This document shows positions 53,266 through 64,000 of a DNA stretch of 64,000 nucleotides, piece by piece (position 1 is the stretch's first letter; each line of letters starts with the position of its first letter). This DNA is from Mycolicibacillus trivialis (lineage in GTDB: Bacteria; Actinomycetota; Actinomycetes; Mycobacteriales; Mycobacteriaceae), in NCBI RefSeq assembly GCF_002102395.1, contig NZ_LQPZ01000033.1, forward strand, positions 1 to 64,000, read 5' to 3'. A program made the translations under genes and the position numbers. A model generated the notes under the pieces. It was given only the letters and a program-made list of their open reading frames with translations, had not been told where the DNA came from and did no database searches.

Positions 53266-53937
53266 GTGGGGCGGGCCATCGCAGCGGTCCTGGCGGTACT
53301 CGCCGCCCTGACATTGCCGGTCGTGCCCGCCCCGTCGGCGTCGGCCGCCGGTTGTTCGCAGGCCGAGGTGATCTTCGCCCGCGGCCGGCTGGAACCGGCC
53401 GGGCCGGGCCGGATCGGTGCCGCCATGGTCGAGGCGCTGCGTACCGCGTTGCCCGACACCGACATCGGGCTCTACCCGGTGCGCTACGCCGCCGACACCG
53501 ACGTGGTACCCGGCGCCAACGACATGAGCCGCCGGGTGCAGTACATGCTGGCCAACTGCCCGAACACCCGGCTGGTGCTCGGTGGCTACTCGCTGGGTGC
53601 GGCGGTGACCGACCTGGTGCTCGCGGCGCCGACGTCGTTCTTCGGGTGGAACGACCCGCTGCCGCCGGCCGCGTCGTCGCACATCGCTGCGGTCGCCCTG
53701 TTCGGCAACGGCAGCAACTGGCTCGGCCCGATCACCACCTTCAGCCCCGCCTACCGCGACCGCACGATCGAGTTGTGTCACGGCGCCGACCCGATCTGCA
53801 ACCCGGCCGACCCCAAGACCTGGCGCAACAACTGGCCCGATCACCTGGCCGGCGCCTACCTCGACGCCGGCATGGCCCAACAGGCGGCGAACTTCGTGGC
53901 GGGCAAGCTGCGCTCAGCAGCACCCAGTTCCCGCTGA
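53266..53937 (+). CDS. Secreted cutinase-family esterase (third of three)
   Basis: A 223-residue cutinase-like protein 9 bp after the second. The signal peptide ends at about residue 28 (SASAA). The nucleophile elbow reads GGYSLGA rather than GGYSQGA, and the Asp/His region is [14 protein letters not shown] with WPDHLAG. It is the most diverged of the three and may have different specificity. Its 3' end overlaps convergent truA by 24 bp. Confidence 0.9.
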   Translation: MGRAIAAVLAVLAALTLPVVPAPSASAAGCSQAEVIFARGRLEPAGPGRIGAAMVEALRTALPDTDIGLYPVRYAADTDVVPGANDMSRRVQYMLANCPNTRLVLGGYSLGAAVTDLVLAAPTSFFGWNDPLPPAASSHIAAVALFGNGSNWLGPITTFSPAYRDRTIELCHGADPICNPADPKTWRNNWPDHLAGAYLDAGMAQQAANFVAGKLRSAAPSSR

Positions 53938-54801
53938 CCCGTCGGCCAGGTCTGCCGGGTCGCGCAGCTCGCGGGTGACGGCGGTGCGGGCGATCAGCTC
54001 GTCATCGGGTGGGTAGTCCACGCCGACCAGGGTCAGTCCGTGCGCCGGGGCGGCGGCGAACGCGCTGGAGCGCTTCGACTCGGTCAGCAGCTCGGCGCAC
54101 CACTGCGCCGTGCGGCGGCCCTCGCCGACCGCCAGCAGCGCTCCGACCAGTGAGCGCACCATCGACCAGCAGAACGCGTCGGCGCTGACGTCGGCGCTGA
54201 CCAGGTCCCCGTCCCGGTGCCAGTCCAGCCGCTGCAGTTCGCGGATCGTGGTGGCGCCGGGGCGGTACCGGCAGAACGCGGCGAAGTCGTGCAGGCCGAG
54301 CAGGGGCTGGGCTGCCGCCGTCATCGCCGCCACGTCCAGCTCGCGGGGCCAGGCGGTGATGTAGCGCGCCTGCAGCGGGTCGGCCCCGTGCGCCGCGGTG
54401 GTCAACCGGTAGCGGTAGTGCCTGCGCAGGGCGGCGAACCGGGCGTCGAACCCGGCCGGGGCTCGGGTGATGCGGCGCACCCGCACGTCGGTGGGCAGGA
54501 AGCGGGCCAGCCGGCGCAGCAGGGGCAGGAATTCCGGCTGGTCCGGCCGGGGGTGCCGCGGGTAGGCGAAGCTCAGCGCCGCGGTGGGCACGTCGACGTG
54601 GGCGACCTGTCCGTCGGCGTGCACGCCGCTGTCGGTGCGCCCCGCCCCGTACAGGCGCAGCGGGGTGCGGAACACCGTCGACAGGGCGTCCTCCAGGACG
54701 CCGGCGACCGTGCGCCGGCCCGCCTGCGCCGCCCAGCCGGCGAAATCCGTGCCGTCATAGGCGATGTCGAGACGCAGCCGGGTCGACGGCCCGTCGTTCA
54801 C
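53914..54801 (-). CDS. truA: tRNA pseudouridine(38-40) synthase
   Basis: A 295-residue TruA that isomerises uridines 38-40 in the tRNA anticodon arm. The catalytic Asp57 is in [25 protein letters not shown] opens the domain, and [11 protein letters not shown] lies near the C-terminus. The GTG at 54801 starts 4 bp after rplQ; an upstream Arg/Pro-rich extension is not family-like. Confidence 0.95.
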   Translation of the reverse strand: MNDGPSTRLRLDIAYDGTDFAGWAAQAGRRTVAGVLEDALSTVFRTPLRLYGAGRTDSGVHADGQVAHVDVPTAALSFAYPRHPRPDQPEFLPLLRRLARFLPTDVRVRRITRAPAGFDARFAALRRHYRYRLTTAAHGADPLQARYITAWPRELDVAAMTAAAQPLLGLHDFAAFCRYRPGATTIRELQRLDWHRDGDLVSADVSADAFCWSMVRSLVGALLAVGEGRRTAQWCAELLTESKRSSAFAAAPAHGLTLVGVDYPPDDELIARTAVTRELRDPADLADGSAGTGCC

Positions 54802-54805
54802 CCGA

Positions 54806-55399
54806 TCAGGAGTTGTCGGCCTCGTCGGCCGAGTCGGTGGCCTCGGCCGCGGCTTCCGCCTCGTCCTGGGCCTCACCCTGGGGCTCAACCTCGGCGGTGG
54901 CGTCCGCTTCCGGCTCGGCCTTCGGTTCGACCTCGGACCCGGACTCAGACTCAGCCTCGGCCTTGGGCTTCGACTCAGCCTTGGCCTTGGCGGCCTGCTT
55001 GGCGGCGGCCCGCTGCGCGCGCTCCGCCTCGGAGGTCACCGTCTTCTCCTGCACCAGCTCGATCACGGCCATCGGCGCGTTGTCGCCCTTGCGCGCCTCC
55101 AGCTTGATGATGCGGGTGTAGCCGCCGTTGCGGTCGGCGAAGTGCGGACCGATCTCGGCGAACAGCACGTGCACGATGTCCTTGTCGCGGATCTTCTTCA
55201 GCACCTCACGCCGGTTGTGCAGCGTGCCCTTCTTGGCGTGGGTGATCAGCTTCTCCGCGTACGGCCGCAACGCCCGCGCCTTGGCCTCGGTGGTCCGGAT
55301 CCGGCCGTGCTCGAACAGCGACGTGGCCAGGTTCGCCAGGATCGCCTTCTGGTGGGCAGAGGATCCGCCGAGGCGGGGCCCCTTCGTGGGCTTGGGCAT
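54806..55399 (-). CDS. rplQ: 50S ribosomal protein L17
   Basis: A 197-residue L17. The core (about 1-120) begins [20 protein letters not shown]. The last ~70 residues form an Ala/Glu/Lys-rich acidic tail, a common mycobacterial extension of unknown purpose. The gene lies 115 bp after rpoA in the alpha operon. Confidence 0.97.
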   Translation of the reverse strand: MPKPTKGPRLGGSSAHQKAILANLATSLFEHGRIRTTEAKARALRPYAEKLITHAKKGTLHNRREVLKKIRDKDIVHVLFAEIGPHFADRNGGYTRIIKLEARKGDNAPMAVIELVQEKTVTSEAERAQRAAAKQAAKAKAESKPKAEAESESGSEVEPKAEPEADATAEVEPQGEAQDEAEAAAEATDSADEADNS

Positions 55400-55514
55400 G
55401 GGGACTTCTCCTATATGGGGCCGACCCCCGTATCAGGTAGGGCCGGGACGGACTTCTTCGGTGTGTCCGGCTCCTCGGCTGCCGCTGCGCGGCCGCTTCG
55501 GCACCGGACGGCCG

Positions 55515-56585
<1,071 letters not shown>

Positions 56586-56703
56586 CTATTTGATGCCGGT
56601 TGGTTCCGCGCCCGCCCGCTTGCGCGGCTTCCGTCGTCGGGGACGTCCGCCGCGCCCGCGGGGACCGCGGGCCGCCCGCACCGACCTGGCGCGGGCGGTA
56701 CTG

Positions 56704-57309
56704 CTACTTCGAGTAGAACTCGACGATCAGCTGCTCGGTGAGCGGCACGTCGATCTGCGCCCGCTCCGGCAGCTGGTGGACCAGGATGCGCTGCCGCTCG
56801 CCGACCACCTGCAGCCAGGCCGGGATGGGGCGCTCGCCGGCGGTCTCCCGCGCGATCTGGAACGGCAGGGTGTTCAGCGACTTCTCCCGCACGTCGATGA
56901 TGTCGTACTGCGACACCCGGTAGCTGGGGATATCGACCTTGACCCCGTTGACGGTGAAGTGGCCGTGGCTGACCAGCTGGCGGGCCATCCGCCGGGTCCG
57001 GGCCAGGCCGGCCCGGTAGACGACGTTGTCCAGCCGGCTCTCCAGGATCTTCAGCAGTTCGTCGCCGGTCTTGGCGGCGCGGGCGGCCGCCTCCTCGTAG
57101 TAGCGACGGAACTGCTTCTCCATCACGCCGTAGGTGAAGCGGGCCTTCTGCTTCTCCTGCAGCTGCAGCCGGTATTCGCTCTCCTTGACCCGGGCCCGGC
57201 CGTGCTGGCCGGGCGGGTAGGGGCGCTTCTCGAACGCCTGGTCGCCGCCGATGAGATCGACGCCGAGGCGACGCGACTTGCGGGTCGCGGGTCCGGTGTA
57301 ACGAGCCAT
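56704..57309 (-). CDS. rpsD: 30S ribosomal protein S4
   Basis: A 201-residue S4, a primary 16S rRNA binder. MARYTGPATRKSRRLG at the start and an S4 RNA-binding domain with SRLDNVVYRAGLARTRRMAR split between helices are diagnostic. It lacks the zinc-binding cysteines of some S4 forms (C-minus type). The gap to rpoA is 145 bp. Confidence 0.98.
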   Translation of the reverse strand: MARYTGPATRKSRRLGVDLIGGDQAFEKRPYPPGQHGRARVKESEYRLQLQEKQKARFTYGVMEKQFRRYYEEAAARAAKTGDELLKILESRLDNVVYRAGLARTRRMARQLVSHGHFTVNGVKVDIPSYRVSQYDIIDVREKSLNTLPFQIARETAGERPIPAWLQVVGERQRILVHQLPERAQIDVPLTEQLIVEFYSK

Positions 57310-57323
57310 GGTGTCCTGTCCTC

Positions 57324-57737
57324 CTAGACCCGGCGCCGCTTGGGCGGACGGCAACCGTTGTGCGGCTGCGGGGTGACATCGGAAATCGCGCCGACTTCCA
57401 GGCCGGCGGCCTGCAGGGACCGGATCGCGGTCTCCCGGCCCGAGCCGGGACCCTTGACGAACACGTCGACCTTGCGCACACCGTGCTCCTGGGCCTTGCG
57501 TGCGGCGTTCTCGGCGGCGAGCTGCGCGGCGAACGGGGTCGACTTACGCGAACCCTTGAAGCCGACGTGGCCCGACGACGCCCAGGCCAGCACGTTGCCC
57601 TGCGGGTCGGTGATCGTCACGATCGTGTTGTTGAAGGTGCTCTTGATGTGGGCGGCACCGTGCGGGACGTTCTTCTTTTCCCGACGGCGGGTCTTCTGAC
57701 CCTTCTTCGCCCCGGTGGTGGCTTTCTTGGCGGGCAT
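57324..57737 (-). CDS. rpsK: 30S ribosomal protein S11
   Basis: A 137-residue S11. [19 protein letters not shown] and the C-terminal [18 protein letters not shown] are typical. It lies 14 bp upstream of rpsD and 3 bp downstream of rpsM. Confidence 0.98.
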   Translation of the reverse strand: MPAKKATTGAKKGQKTRRREKKNVPHGAAHIKSTFNNTIVTITDPQGNVLAWASSGHVGFKGSRKSTPFAAQLAAENAARKAQEHGVRKVDVFVKGPGSGRETAIRSLQAAGLEVGAISDVTPQPHNGCRPPKRRRV

Positions 57738-57740
57738 GGG

Positions 57741-58115
57741 TTACCTGGCCTTCTTCTTGCCGGCGATGGTGCGCTTGGGGCCCTTGCGGGTGCGCGCGTT
57801 GGTCTTGGTCCGCTGGCCGCGCACCGGCAGGCCACGGCGGTGCCGCAGCCCCTGGTAGCAGCCGATCTCGATTTTGCGGCGGATGTCGGCCTGCACCTCG
57901 CGGCGCAGGTCACCCTCGACCTTGAGGTTGCCCTCGATGTAGTCGCGCAGCTTGCTCAGCTGGTCGTCGGTGAGGTCCTTGCTGCGCAGGTCCTTGTCGA
58001 TCCCGGTCGCGGCCAGGATCTCGTTCGACCGGGTGCGGCCGACGCCGTAGATGTAGGTCAGCGCGATCTCCATCCGCTTGTCACGCGGCAGATCGACGCC
58101 CACTAGTCGTGCCAT
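57741..58115 (-). CDS. rpsM: 30S ribosomal protein S13
   Basis: A 124-residue S13. [20 protein letters not shown] at the start and [20 protein letters not shown] at the helical/basic C-terminus, which contacts tRNA and the 50S subunit, are canonical. Confidence 0.98.
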   Translation of the reverse strand: MARLVGVDLPRDKRMEIALTYIYGVGRTRSNEILAATGIDKDLRSKDLTDDQLSKLRDYIEGNLKVEGDLRREVQADIRRKIEIGCYQGLRHRRGLPVRGQRTKTNARTRKGPKRTIAGKKKAR

Positions 58116-58259
58116 GGGTGGCGTTCCTCTTCCTGTTCGGAGGTCTGGTCCCAGCCCGTCCCGGCCGACTGCTCCGGGGTCCGGCCTCCTTCCGGACGTG
58201 TCGTGGGCGGCCTATCCGCTCACTGGTACTGGGAGGTCTGCATTCAGTTGTTCCGCCGG

Positions 58260-58373
58260 TCAGCCTTGCCGCTGCTTGTGGCGCGGATCGGAGCAGATCA
58301 CCATGACCCGCCCATGCCGGCGGATCACCCTGCATTTGTCGCAGATCGGCTTGACGCTCGGGTTCACCTTCAC
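58260..58373 (-). CDS. rpmJ: 50S ribosomal protein L36
   Basis: A 37-residue L36 read directly from the sequence. It starts [17 protein letters not shown] with a GTG codon and ends DPRHKQRQG. Cys11, Cys14, Cys27 and His32 form the zinc site, so this is the zinc-binding (C+) form. It sits between infA (30 bp) and rpsM (144 bp). Confidence 0.96.
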
Positions 58374-58403
58374 GGCTGTTGTAATCCTGTTCTCGCTGGG
58401 TTG

Positions 58404-58625
58404 TTACTTGTACCGGTAAACGATGCGGCCACGACTCAGGTCGTAGGGCGACAACTCCACCACCACCCGGTCCTCGGGCAGGATCCGGATGTAGTGCTGG
58501 CGCATCTTCCCACTGATGTGCGCGAGCACCCGGTGTCCGTTCTCCAACTCAATGCGAAACATCGCATTGGGCAGCGGCTCGACCACGCGGCCCTCGACCT
58601 CGATGGCGCCGTCCTTTTTGGCCAT
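58404..58625 (-). CDS. infA: Translation initiation factor IF-1
   Basis: A 73-residue OB-fold protein, [20 protein letters not shown] at the start. It blocks the ribosomal A site during initiation and heads the infA-rpmJ-rpsM-rpsK-rpsD-rpoA-rplQ-truA series. Confidence 0.98.
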   Translation of the reverse strand: MAKKDGAIEVEGRVVEPLPNAMFRIELENGHRVLAHISGKMRQHYIRILPEDRVVVELSPYDLSRGRIVYRYK

Positions 58626-58879
58626 GTCTCTCCGGCAATCCTCCATGTTTGGTGCACTGAGGCACGGCGGCGTCGACTCCACGACGTGAGCTGGTGGTTG
58701 GAAATTCCACGGAATTCCAGAACAGGGCACGCAACGAGCCGGCGCGGATGCCGCACCGCCGGTCCACGATACCCGCATCGGCGCCGCGCGCCAAAATCGT
58801 GCGCCGGCCCCCCGCCGTGGGCTGCGAGGATCGTTTTACCAGGCGGCACCCGGCTGCCGGCCCGGCGGAAGGGAGGCAC
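58626..58879. promoter_or_regulatory. Divergent infA / NfeD-gene promoter region
   Basis: This 254-bp non-coding gap is moderately AT-rich around 58690-58730. It must carry the infA operon promoter to the left. GGGAGG at 58871-58876 is the ribosome site for the rightward NfeD-like gene. No further gene or RNA structure was recognised. Confidence 0.4.
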
Positions 58880-59380
58880 ATGAGCGCTGTCTACCTCGCG
58901 GTGTTCGCCGTCGGCGCGGTCGGCGTGCTGACCGCCCTGCTGCTCACCGACATCGACGCCGGCGCCGACGGGATGCCCCTGCTCAGCCTGACCAGCCTGT
59001 CCGCGGCGTTGCTCGGCGCGGGCACCGGCGGCTCGGTGGGCACCGCCGCCGGGCTGGGCACGGTGGCCACCGCGGTCGTGGCCGCGGCCAGTGGCGTGGC
59101 GCTGCTGGTGGTCCTGCAGGTCGTCGTGCTGCCCTACCTGCGCAGCCAGCAGGGCAACTCGCAGCGGGGCCGGGCCTCCTACATCGGGTTGCTGGGCACG
59201 GTCACCCTCGACGTGCCCGTCGACGGCTGGGGCGAGGTCGCCTTCGTCGACGCCGACGGCAACCGGGTGCGGTCCCGCGCCGTCAGCGCCGAAACCGATC
59301 CGCTGACCAAATCCACCCGCGTCTACATCGCCGATGTGGACACCGACTTCGTCCACGTCGTCGCCGTCCCCGAATCCTGA
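58880..59380 (+). CDS. NfeD-like membrane protein
   Basis: A 166-residue protein with two to three membrane segments (about 3-23, 35-58, 62-90) and a C-terminal OB-fold-like domain: LLGTVTLDVPVDGWGEVAFVD, split at the turn, matches NfeD domains. NfeD proteins accompany SPFH/stomatin proteins, and the next gene 20 bp downstream is exactly that. Confidence 0.82.
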   Translation: MSAVYLAVFAVGAVGVLTALLLTDIDAGADGMPLLSLTSLSAALLGAGTGGSVGTAAGLGTVATAVVAAASGVALLVVLQVVVLPYLRSQQGNSQRGRASYIGLLGTVTLDVPVDGWGEVAFVDADGNRVRSRAVSAETDPLTKSTRVYIADVDTDFVHVVAVPES

Positions 59381-59400
59381 TCACCCCGGAAAGGTCCACC

Positions 59401-60816
59401 ATGTCGTTGCTGCTGATCGTCGTCATCGCCCTCGCGGCCCTGCTGCTGCTGGTCGGGCTGCCGCTCATCTACGTGAGGAACTACATCAAGGTGCCGCCCA
59501 ACGAGGTGGCGGTGTTCACCGGCCGAGGCCAACCCAAGGTGGTCCGCGGCGGCGCCCGGTTCCGGATGCCGGGCATCGAACGGGTCGACATCATGAGCCT
59601 GGAGCCGTTCAACGTCAGCATCAACCTGCAGAACGCGCTGTCCAACAACGGTGTGCCGGTCAACGTCGAGGCCGTCGGGCTGGTCCGCATCGGCTCGGCC
59701 GACGAGGCGGTGCAGACCGCCGTGCAGCGCTTCCTGACCTCCAACCTCGAGGAACTGCAGCGGCAGATCAACGAGATCCTGGCCGGCAGCCTGCGTGGGA
59801 TCACCGCCACGATGACCGTCGAGGACCTCAACTCCAACCGGGACACCCTGGCCCGCAACGTGGTCGAGGAGGCGGGAACCGACCTGGCCCGCATCGGCAT
59901 GGAGGTCGACGTGCTCAAGATCGCCGGGATCTCCGACTACAACGGCTATCTGGAGTCGCTGGGTCAGCGCCGCATCGCCGAGGTCAAGCGCGACGCCACC
60001 ATCGGGACCGCCGAGGCCGAACGCGACGCGCAGATCCAGTCCGCCAAGGCCCGCCAGGAGGGCTCGGTGGCCCAGGCGCAAGCCGACACCGCGATCGCGG
60101 CCGCCAACCAGAAGCGCGACGTCGAACTGGCCCGGCTGCGCGCCCAGACCGAGGCGGAGAACGCCGAGGCCGGCCCGCTGGCGCACGCCCGCGCCGAGAA
60201 GGACGTCGGGATCGCCGTCGAGCAGGCCGAGGCCGCCCGGGTGCAGGCCCGCATCGAGGTGGAGCAGCGCCGCGCCGAACAGGCCCAGGCCGCCCTGCAG
60301 GCCGACGTGATCGCCCCCGCCGAGGCGCAGCGCCAAGCCGACATCGCCCGCGCCGAGGGGCAGCGGAAGGCCGCGATCCTGGCCGCCGAGGCCGAGGCCG
60401 CGGGCAAGAAGGAACTCGCCGACGCGCTGCGGGTGGAGCAGCAGGCCGAGGCCGACGGCATTCAGGCCAGGCTGGTCGCCGAGGCCGCAGGCAAGAAGCG
60501 GATCGCCGAGGCCCTGAACAGTTACACCGCCGAGGCGGCCCGGCTGTCGATGCTGCCCGACGTGCTGTCCTCGGTGGTGCAGGCCACCGAGGCGGCCGCG
60601 TCCCCGCTCGGCGACATCGAACGGCTGTCGATCATCGGCGGCGCCGGCGACGCCCGCGACGCACTCGGCGGCCTGCTCGGCATCAGCCCGCTGAACCTGG
60701 CCAAGGTGCTGGAGAGCCTGAAGTCCGCCGGCATCGATGTGGCGGCGATGCTCAACCGGCCCGCCGCCCCGCCCGCACCCACCGCGAACTCGCAGCCGGT
60801 CGCGGCCACCGAGTAG
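59401..60816 (+). CDS. SPFH-domain (flotillin-like) membrane scaffold protein
   Basis: A 471-residue flotillin-type protein. An N-terminal membrane hairpin (about 2-24) is followed by an SPFH domain (about 25-190; VPPNEVAVFTGRGQPKVVRGG split at a turn). A long Ala/Glu/Gln-rich coiled coil of EAERDAQ/EAQRQAD-type repeats runs to about 370. It probably oligomerises at membrane microdomains with the NfeD-like partner. The specific role is unknown. Confidence 0.9.
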   Translation: MSLLLIVVIALAALLLLVGLPLIYVRNYIKVPPNEVAVFTGRGQPKVVRGGARFRMPGIERVDIMSLEPFNVSINLQNALSNNGVPVNVEAVGLVRIGSADEAVQTAVQRFLTSNLEELQRQINEILAGSLRGITATMTVEDLNSNRDTLARNVVEEAGTDLARIGMEVDVLKIAGISDYNGYLESLGQRRIAEVKRDATIGTAEAERDAQIQSAKARQEGSVAQAQADTAIAAANQKRDVELARLRAQTEAENAEAGPLAHARAEKDVGIAVEQAEAARVQARIEVEQRRAEQAQAALQADVIAPAEAQRQADIARAEGQRKAAILAAEAEAAGKKELADALRVEQQAEADGIQARLVAEAAGKKRIAEALNSYTAEAARLSMLPDVLSSVVQATEAAASPLGDIERLSIIGGAGDARDALGGLLGISPLNLAKVLESLKSAGIDVAAMLNRPAAPPAPTANSQPVAATE

Positions 60817-60898
60817 CCCGTCGGCCCGCCCGGCCTGACAGACTGGGGTGGACATGACCGCCGAGACGGAGCGCGAGCGACAGTAAGGAGCGGCGCTG

Positions 60899-61756
60899 AT
60901 GACCGACGCGATAGCCCTCAAGCCCGAGTTGGGCCGTTACGGGGTGTGGACGTTCGGCCGGGTCACCCCGGACGAGGCCGTCGAGATCGAGCGGCTCGGC
61001 TACGGCGCGCTCTGGGTGGGCGGGTCGCCGGCGGCCGATCTGGAGTTCGTGGAGCCGATCCTGGCGGCCACCGAGACCCTGCAGGTGGCGACCGGCATCG
61101 TCAACATCTGGACCGCCCCGGCCGCCGAGGTCGCCGCGTCCTTCCAGCGGATCGAAGCCGCCCACCCCAGCCGGTTCCTGCTGGGAATCGGCGCCGGGCA
61201 TCGCGAGCACACCGAGGAGTACACCAGCCCGGTGCAGGCGCTGGAGGACTACCTGGAAGCCCTCGACGTCGCCGGGGTGCCGACCAGCCGCCGGGTGGTG
61301 GCCGCGCTGGGCCCGCGGGTGCTGGAGTTGGCGGCGCAACACAGCGCCGGGGCGCATCCCTACCTGACCATCCCCGAGCACACCGGCGGGGCCAGGGAGC
61401 TGATCGGCAACACCGTGTTCCTCGCGCCGGAGCACAAGGTGGTGCTCACCACCGACGCCGAGGCGGCGCGCGGTGTCGGTCGCAAGGCTCTCGACCTGTA
61501 TCTGGGGCTGTCCAACTACGTCAAGAACTGGCACCGGATGGGGTTCGGCAGCGCCGACGTGAGCAAGCCGGGCAGCGACCGGTTCGTCGACGCGATGGTC
61601 GCCCACGGCACCGCCGCGCAGATCGCGGCGCGGCTCGAGGAGCACCTCGACGCCGGCGCCGACCACGTCGCGATCCAGGTGCTAGGCGGGCGCGACCAGC
61701 TGCTGCCGACGCTGACCGAGCTGGCCGAGCCGCTGGGGCTGACCGCGCGGGACTGA
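60899..61756 (+). CDS. LLM-class F420-dependent oxidoreductase (Rv3463-like)
   Basis: A 285-residue luciferase-like protein of the TIGR03620-type mycobacterial family. LGRYGVWTFGRVTPDEAVEIE (split) opens the barrel, and RFLLGIGAGHREHTEEYTSP marks the cofactor side. It shares the locus of M. tuberculosis Rv3463 between infA and rmlB. The ATG at 60899 has AAGGAG upstream. The substrate is unknown. Confidence 0.88.
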   Translation: MTDAIALKPELGRYGVWTFGRVTPDEAVEIERLGYGALWVGGSPAADLEFVEPILAATETLQVATGIVNIWTAPAAEVAASFQRIEAAHPSRFLLGIGAGHREHTEEYTSPVQALEDYLEALDVAGVPTSRRVVAALGPRVLELAAQHSAGAHPYLTIPEHTGGARELIGNTVFLAPEHKVVLTTDAEAARGVGRKALDLYLGLSNYVKNWHRMGFGSADVSKPGSDRFVDAMVAHGTAAQIAARLEEHLDAGADHVAIQVLGGRDQLLPTLTELAEPLGLTARD

Positions 61757-61773
61757 CCGGGCCGCTCGGTTAG

Positions 61774-62777
<1,004 letters not shown>

Positions 62778-62778
<1 letters not shown>

Positions 62779-63380
62779 TGGCCGCGCGGGAACTGAGCGT
62801 GCCCGGCGCCTGGGAGTTCACCCCGCAGGTCCACCGCGACCCGCGCGGACTGTTCTTCGAGTGGTTCACCGACCGGCAGTTCACCGACGTCGCCGGGCAC
62901 CGGTTGGATCTTCACCAGGCCAACTGCTCGGTGTCGGCCGCCGGGGTGCTGCGCGGTCTGCACTTCGCCGAAGTGCCGCCGGGCCAAGCCAAATACGTCA
63001 CCTGTGTGTCCGGCACCGTCTTCGACGTGGTGGTCGACATCCGGGTGGGCTCGCCGACCTTCGGCCGCTGGGACGCGGTGCTGCTCGACACCGTCGACCG
63101 CCGCTCGGTGTATCTGGCCGAGGGGCTCGCGCACGGTTTTCTCGCGATGCAGGACCAGTCGACGGTGATGTATCTGTGCTCGGCCGAGTACAACCCGGAA
63201 CGCGAACACACCCTCGACGCCCTCGACCCGGCGCTGAGCATCGACTGGCCGCGCGATCATCCGCTGATCGTGTCCGACCGCGACGCCGCCGCCCCCACCC
63301 TCGCCGCGGCTGAAGCGGCCGGAACGCTGCCGACCTGGGAGCGGACCCGCGCCTTCGTCGACGGCCTCCGGCGGCGCTGA
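62778..63380 (+). CDS. rmlC: dTDP-4-dehydrorhamnose 3,5-epimerase
   Basis: A 200-residue cupin-fold epimerase, the step after RmlB. DPRGLFFEWF, the catalytic-His region VLRGLHFAE, and VYLAEGLAHGFLAM are family blocks. It is translationally coupled to rmlB. Confidence 0.96.
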
Positions 63381-63458
63381 GCGACGGTTTCCCGCACCGG
63401 TTCTTGCCACGGTTTTTGCTGCGGTGCGCCCCCTCGGCACGGTTTTAGAGTTGCCGTC

Positions 63459-64000
63459 ATGACCGCCACTCACCGCAGGATCCTGCTCTGCGCATTCTCG
63501 GCGCTGCTGGTCCTGATCGCCGGCTGCGCAGGTCCGGGACCGGATGCCAGCAGCCCGGCTGCACCAGCCCCGGCGGGCCCATCGGAGCAGGACGAACAGC
63601 GTGACGTCGTGACCACCGGGACCGTGGCGATCACCGTCGGCGACGTCGGCGCCGCCGTCGGGCGGCTCGGCGACCTCACCACCGGGACCGACGGCCGGGT
63701 CGACGCGCGCACCGAGACCACGTCGGCCAACCATTCCCCGACCGCCGAGTTGACCGTGCGGGTGCCCGCCGGGCGGCTCGACGCCTACCTCAACGAACTG
63801 CGGGAACTGGGTGAGGTCACGGCGATCTCGGTCAACCACGAGGACGTCACCACCACCCGCGTCGACCAGGACGCCAGGATCGCCGCGTTGCAGACCTCGG
63901 CGGACCGGCTGAGGGAGCTGATGCACTCCGCGACGAGCACCGCGGACCTGCTCGCCGCGGAGGATGCCCTGGCCCAGCGACAATCCGACCTCGACAGCCT
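63459..64000 (+). CDS. Lipoprotein with DUF4349-type domain (partial, runs off the window)
   Basis: An open frame of at least 180 codons continuing past the window end. A signal peptide with lipobox LIAGC (Cys23) predicts a lipoprotein. After a Pro/Ala linker, the region with VVTTGTVAITVGDVGAAV, ELTVRVPAGRLDAYLNEL and ISVNHEDVTTTRVDQDARI follows the DUF4349 pattern, including the start of its coiled coil. The C-terminal membrane segment expected for the family would lie outside. The function is unknown. Confidence 0.8.
   Translation, partial: MTATHRRILLCAFSALLVLIAGCAGPGPDASSPAAPAPAGPSEQDEQRDVVTTGTVAITVGDVGAAVGRLGDLTTGTDGRVDARTETTSANHSPTAELTVRVPAGRLDAYLNELRELGEVTAISVNHEDVTTTRVDQDARIAALQTSADRLRELMHSATSTADLLAAEDALAQRQSDLDS

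Noticed and set aside
60854..60886. Ten-codon ORF upstream of the Rv3463-like gene
   Set aside because: It is short, lacks a clear ribosome site and encodes only charged residues; it is more likely chance than a leader peptide.

Overview
The window comes from a high-GC actinobacterium, most probably a fast-growing Mycobacterium (Mycolicibacterium). The backbone follows the M. tuberculosis Rv3436c-Rv3465 order as I remember it: glmS, an Rv3438-like hydrolase-fold gene, Rv3439c/Rv3440c-like genes, glmM, rpsI-rplM, the ESX-4 locus, cutinases, truA-rplQ-rpoA-rpsD-rpsK-rpsM-rpmJ-infA, an Rv3463-like F420 oxidoreductase, and rmlB-rmlC. GTG starts, 4-base start/stop overlaps, Mce proteins and F420 enzymes fit this assignment. 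No rRNA, tRNA, CRISPR array or intact transposase was seen.

Layout. 1-6.9 kb: a truncated STAND ATPase regulator, two proline-rich membrane proteins, and glmS. The last 59 bp of glmS are duplicated about 0.76 kb away, bracketing one foreign-looking membrane gene. 6.9-8.3 kb: a palindromic element, an eroded reductase tail, and a divergent methyltransferase/TetR pair. 8.3-23.4 kb: minus-strand catabolic genes, namely aldehyde dehydrogenase, MDR reductase, carotenoid-cleavage-type oxygenase, stand-alone lipoyl domain, two ferredoxins, thiolase-like/DUF35 pair, two acyl-CoA dehydrogenases, acyl-CoA ligase, 2-oxoacid dehydrogenase E1 alpha/beta, TetR, Rieske oxygenase and SDR. 23.5-36.4 kb: a plus-strand unit of P450, two YrbE permeases, six Mce proteins, an Mce-associated protein, a protein with the cysteine pattern of plant DWARF27 carotene isomerase, and a second carotenoid oxygenase. 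36.4-38.2 kb: a secreted DUF3298-like protein and an F420 oxidoreductase. 38.2-64 kb: conserved core, from the Rv3439c-like gene to rmlC and a partial DUF4349 lipoprotein.

How the genes may work together. The 6.9-38 kb block interrupts an otherwise conserved neighbourhood. My inference is that it is an uptake-and-degradation island for a hydrophobic isoprenoid such as a carotenoid or apocarotenoid. The Mce/YrbE system would import it, the D27-like protein and the two carotenoid oxygenases would isomerise and cleave it, and P450/Rieske enzymes with their ferredoxins would hydroxylate it. CoA ligase, acyl-CoA dehydrogenases, thiolase/DUF35 and the E1 enzyme would shorten the chain. Two promoter regions, at about 20.5 and 23.5 kb, share a TTGGTTCG-containing imperfect palindrome over their -10 elements, suggesting joint control by the TetR protein encoded between them.

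The ESX-4 locus is complete for its type (EsxT, EsxU, EccC4, EccD4, MycP4, EccB4 and a T7SS-associated protein, no EccE), but its EccB4 is unusually short.
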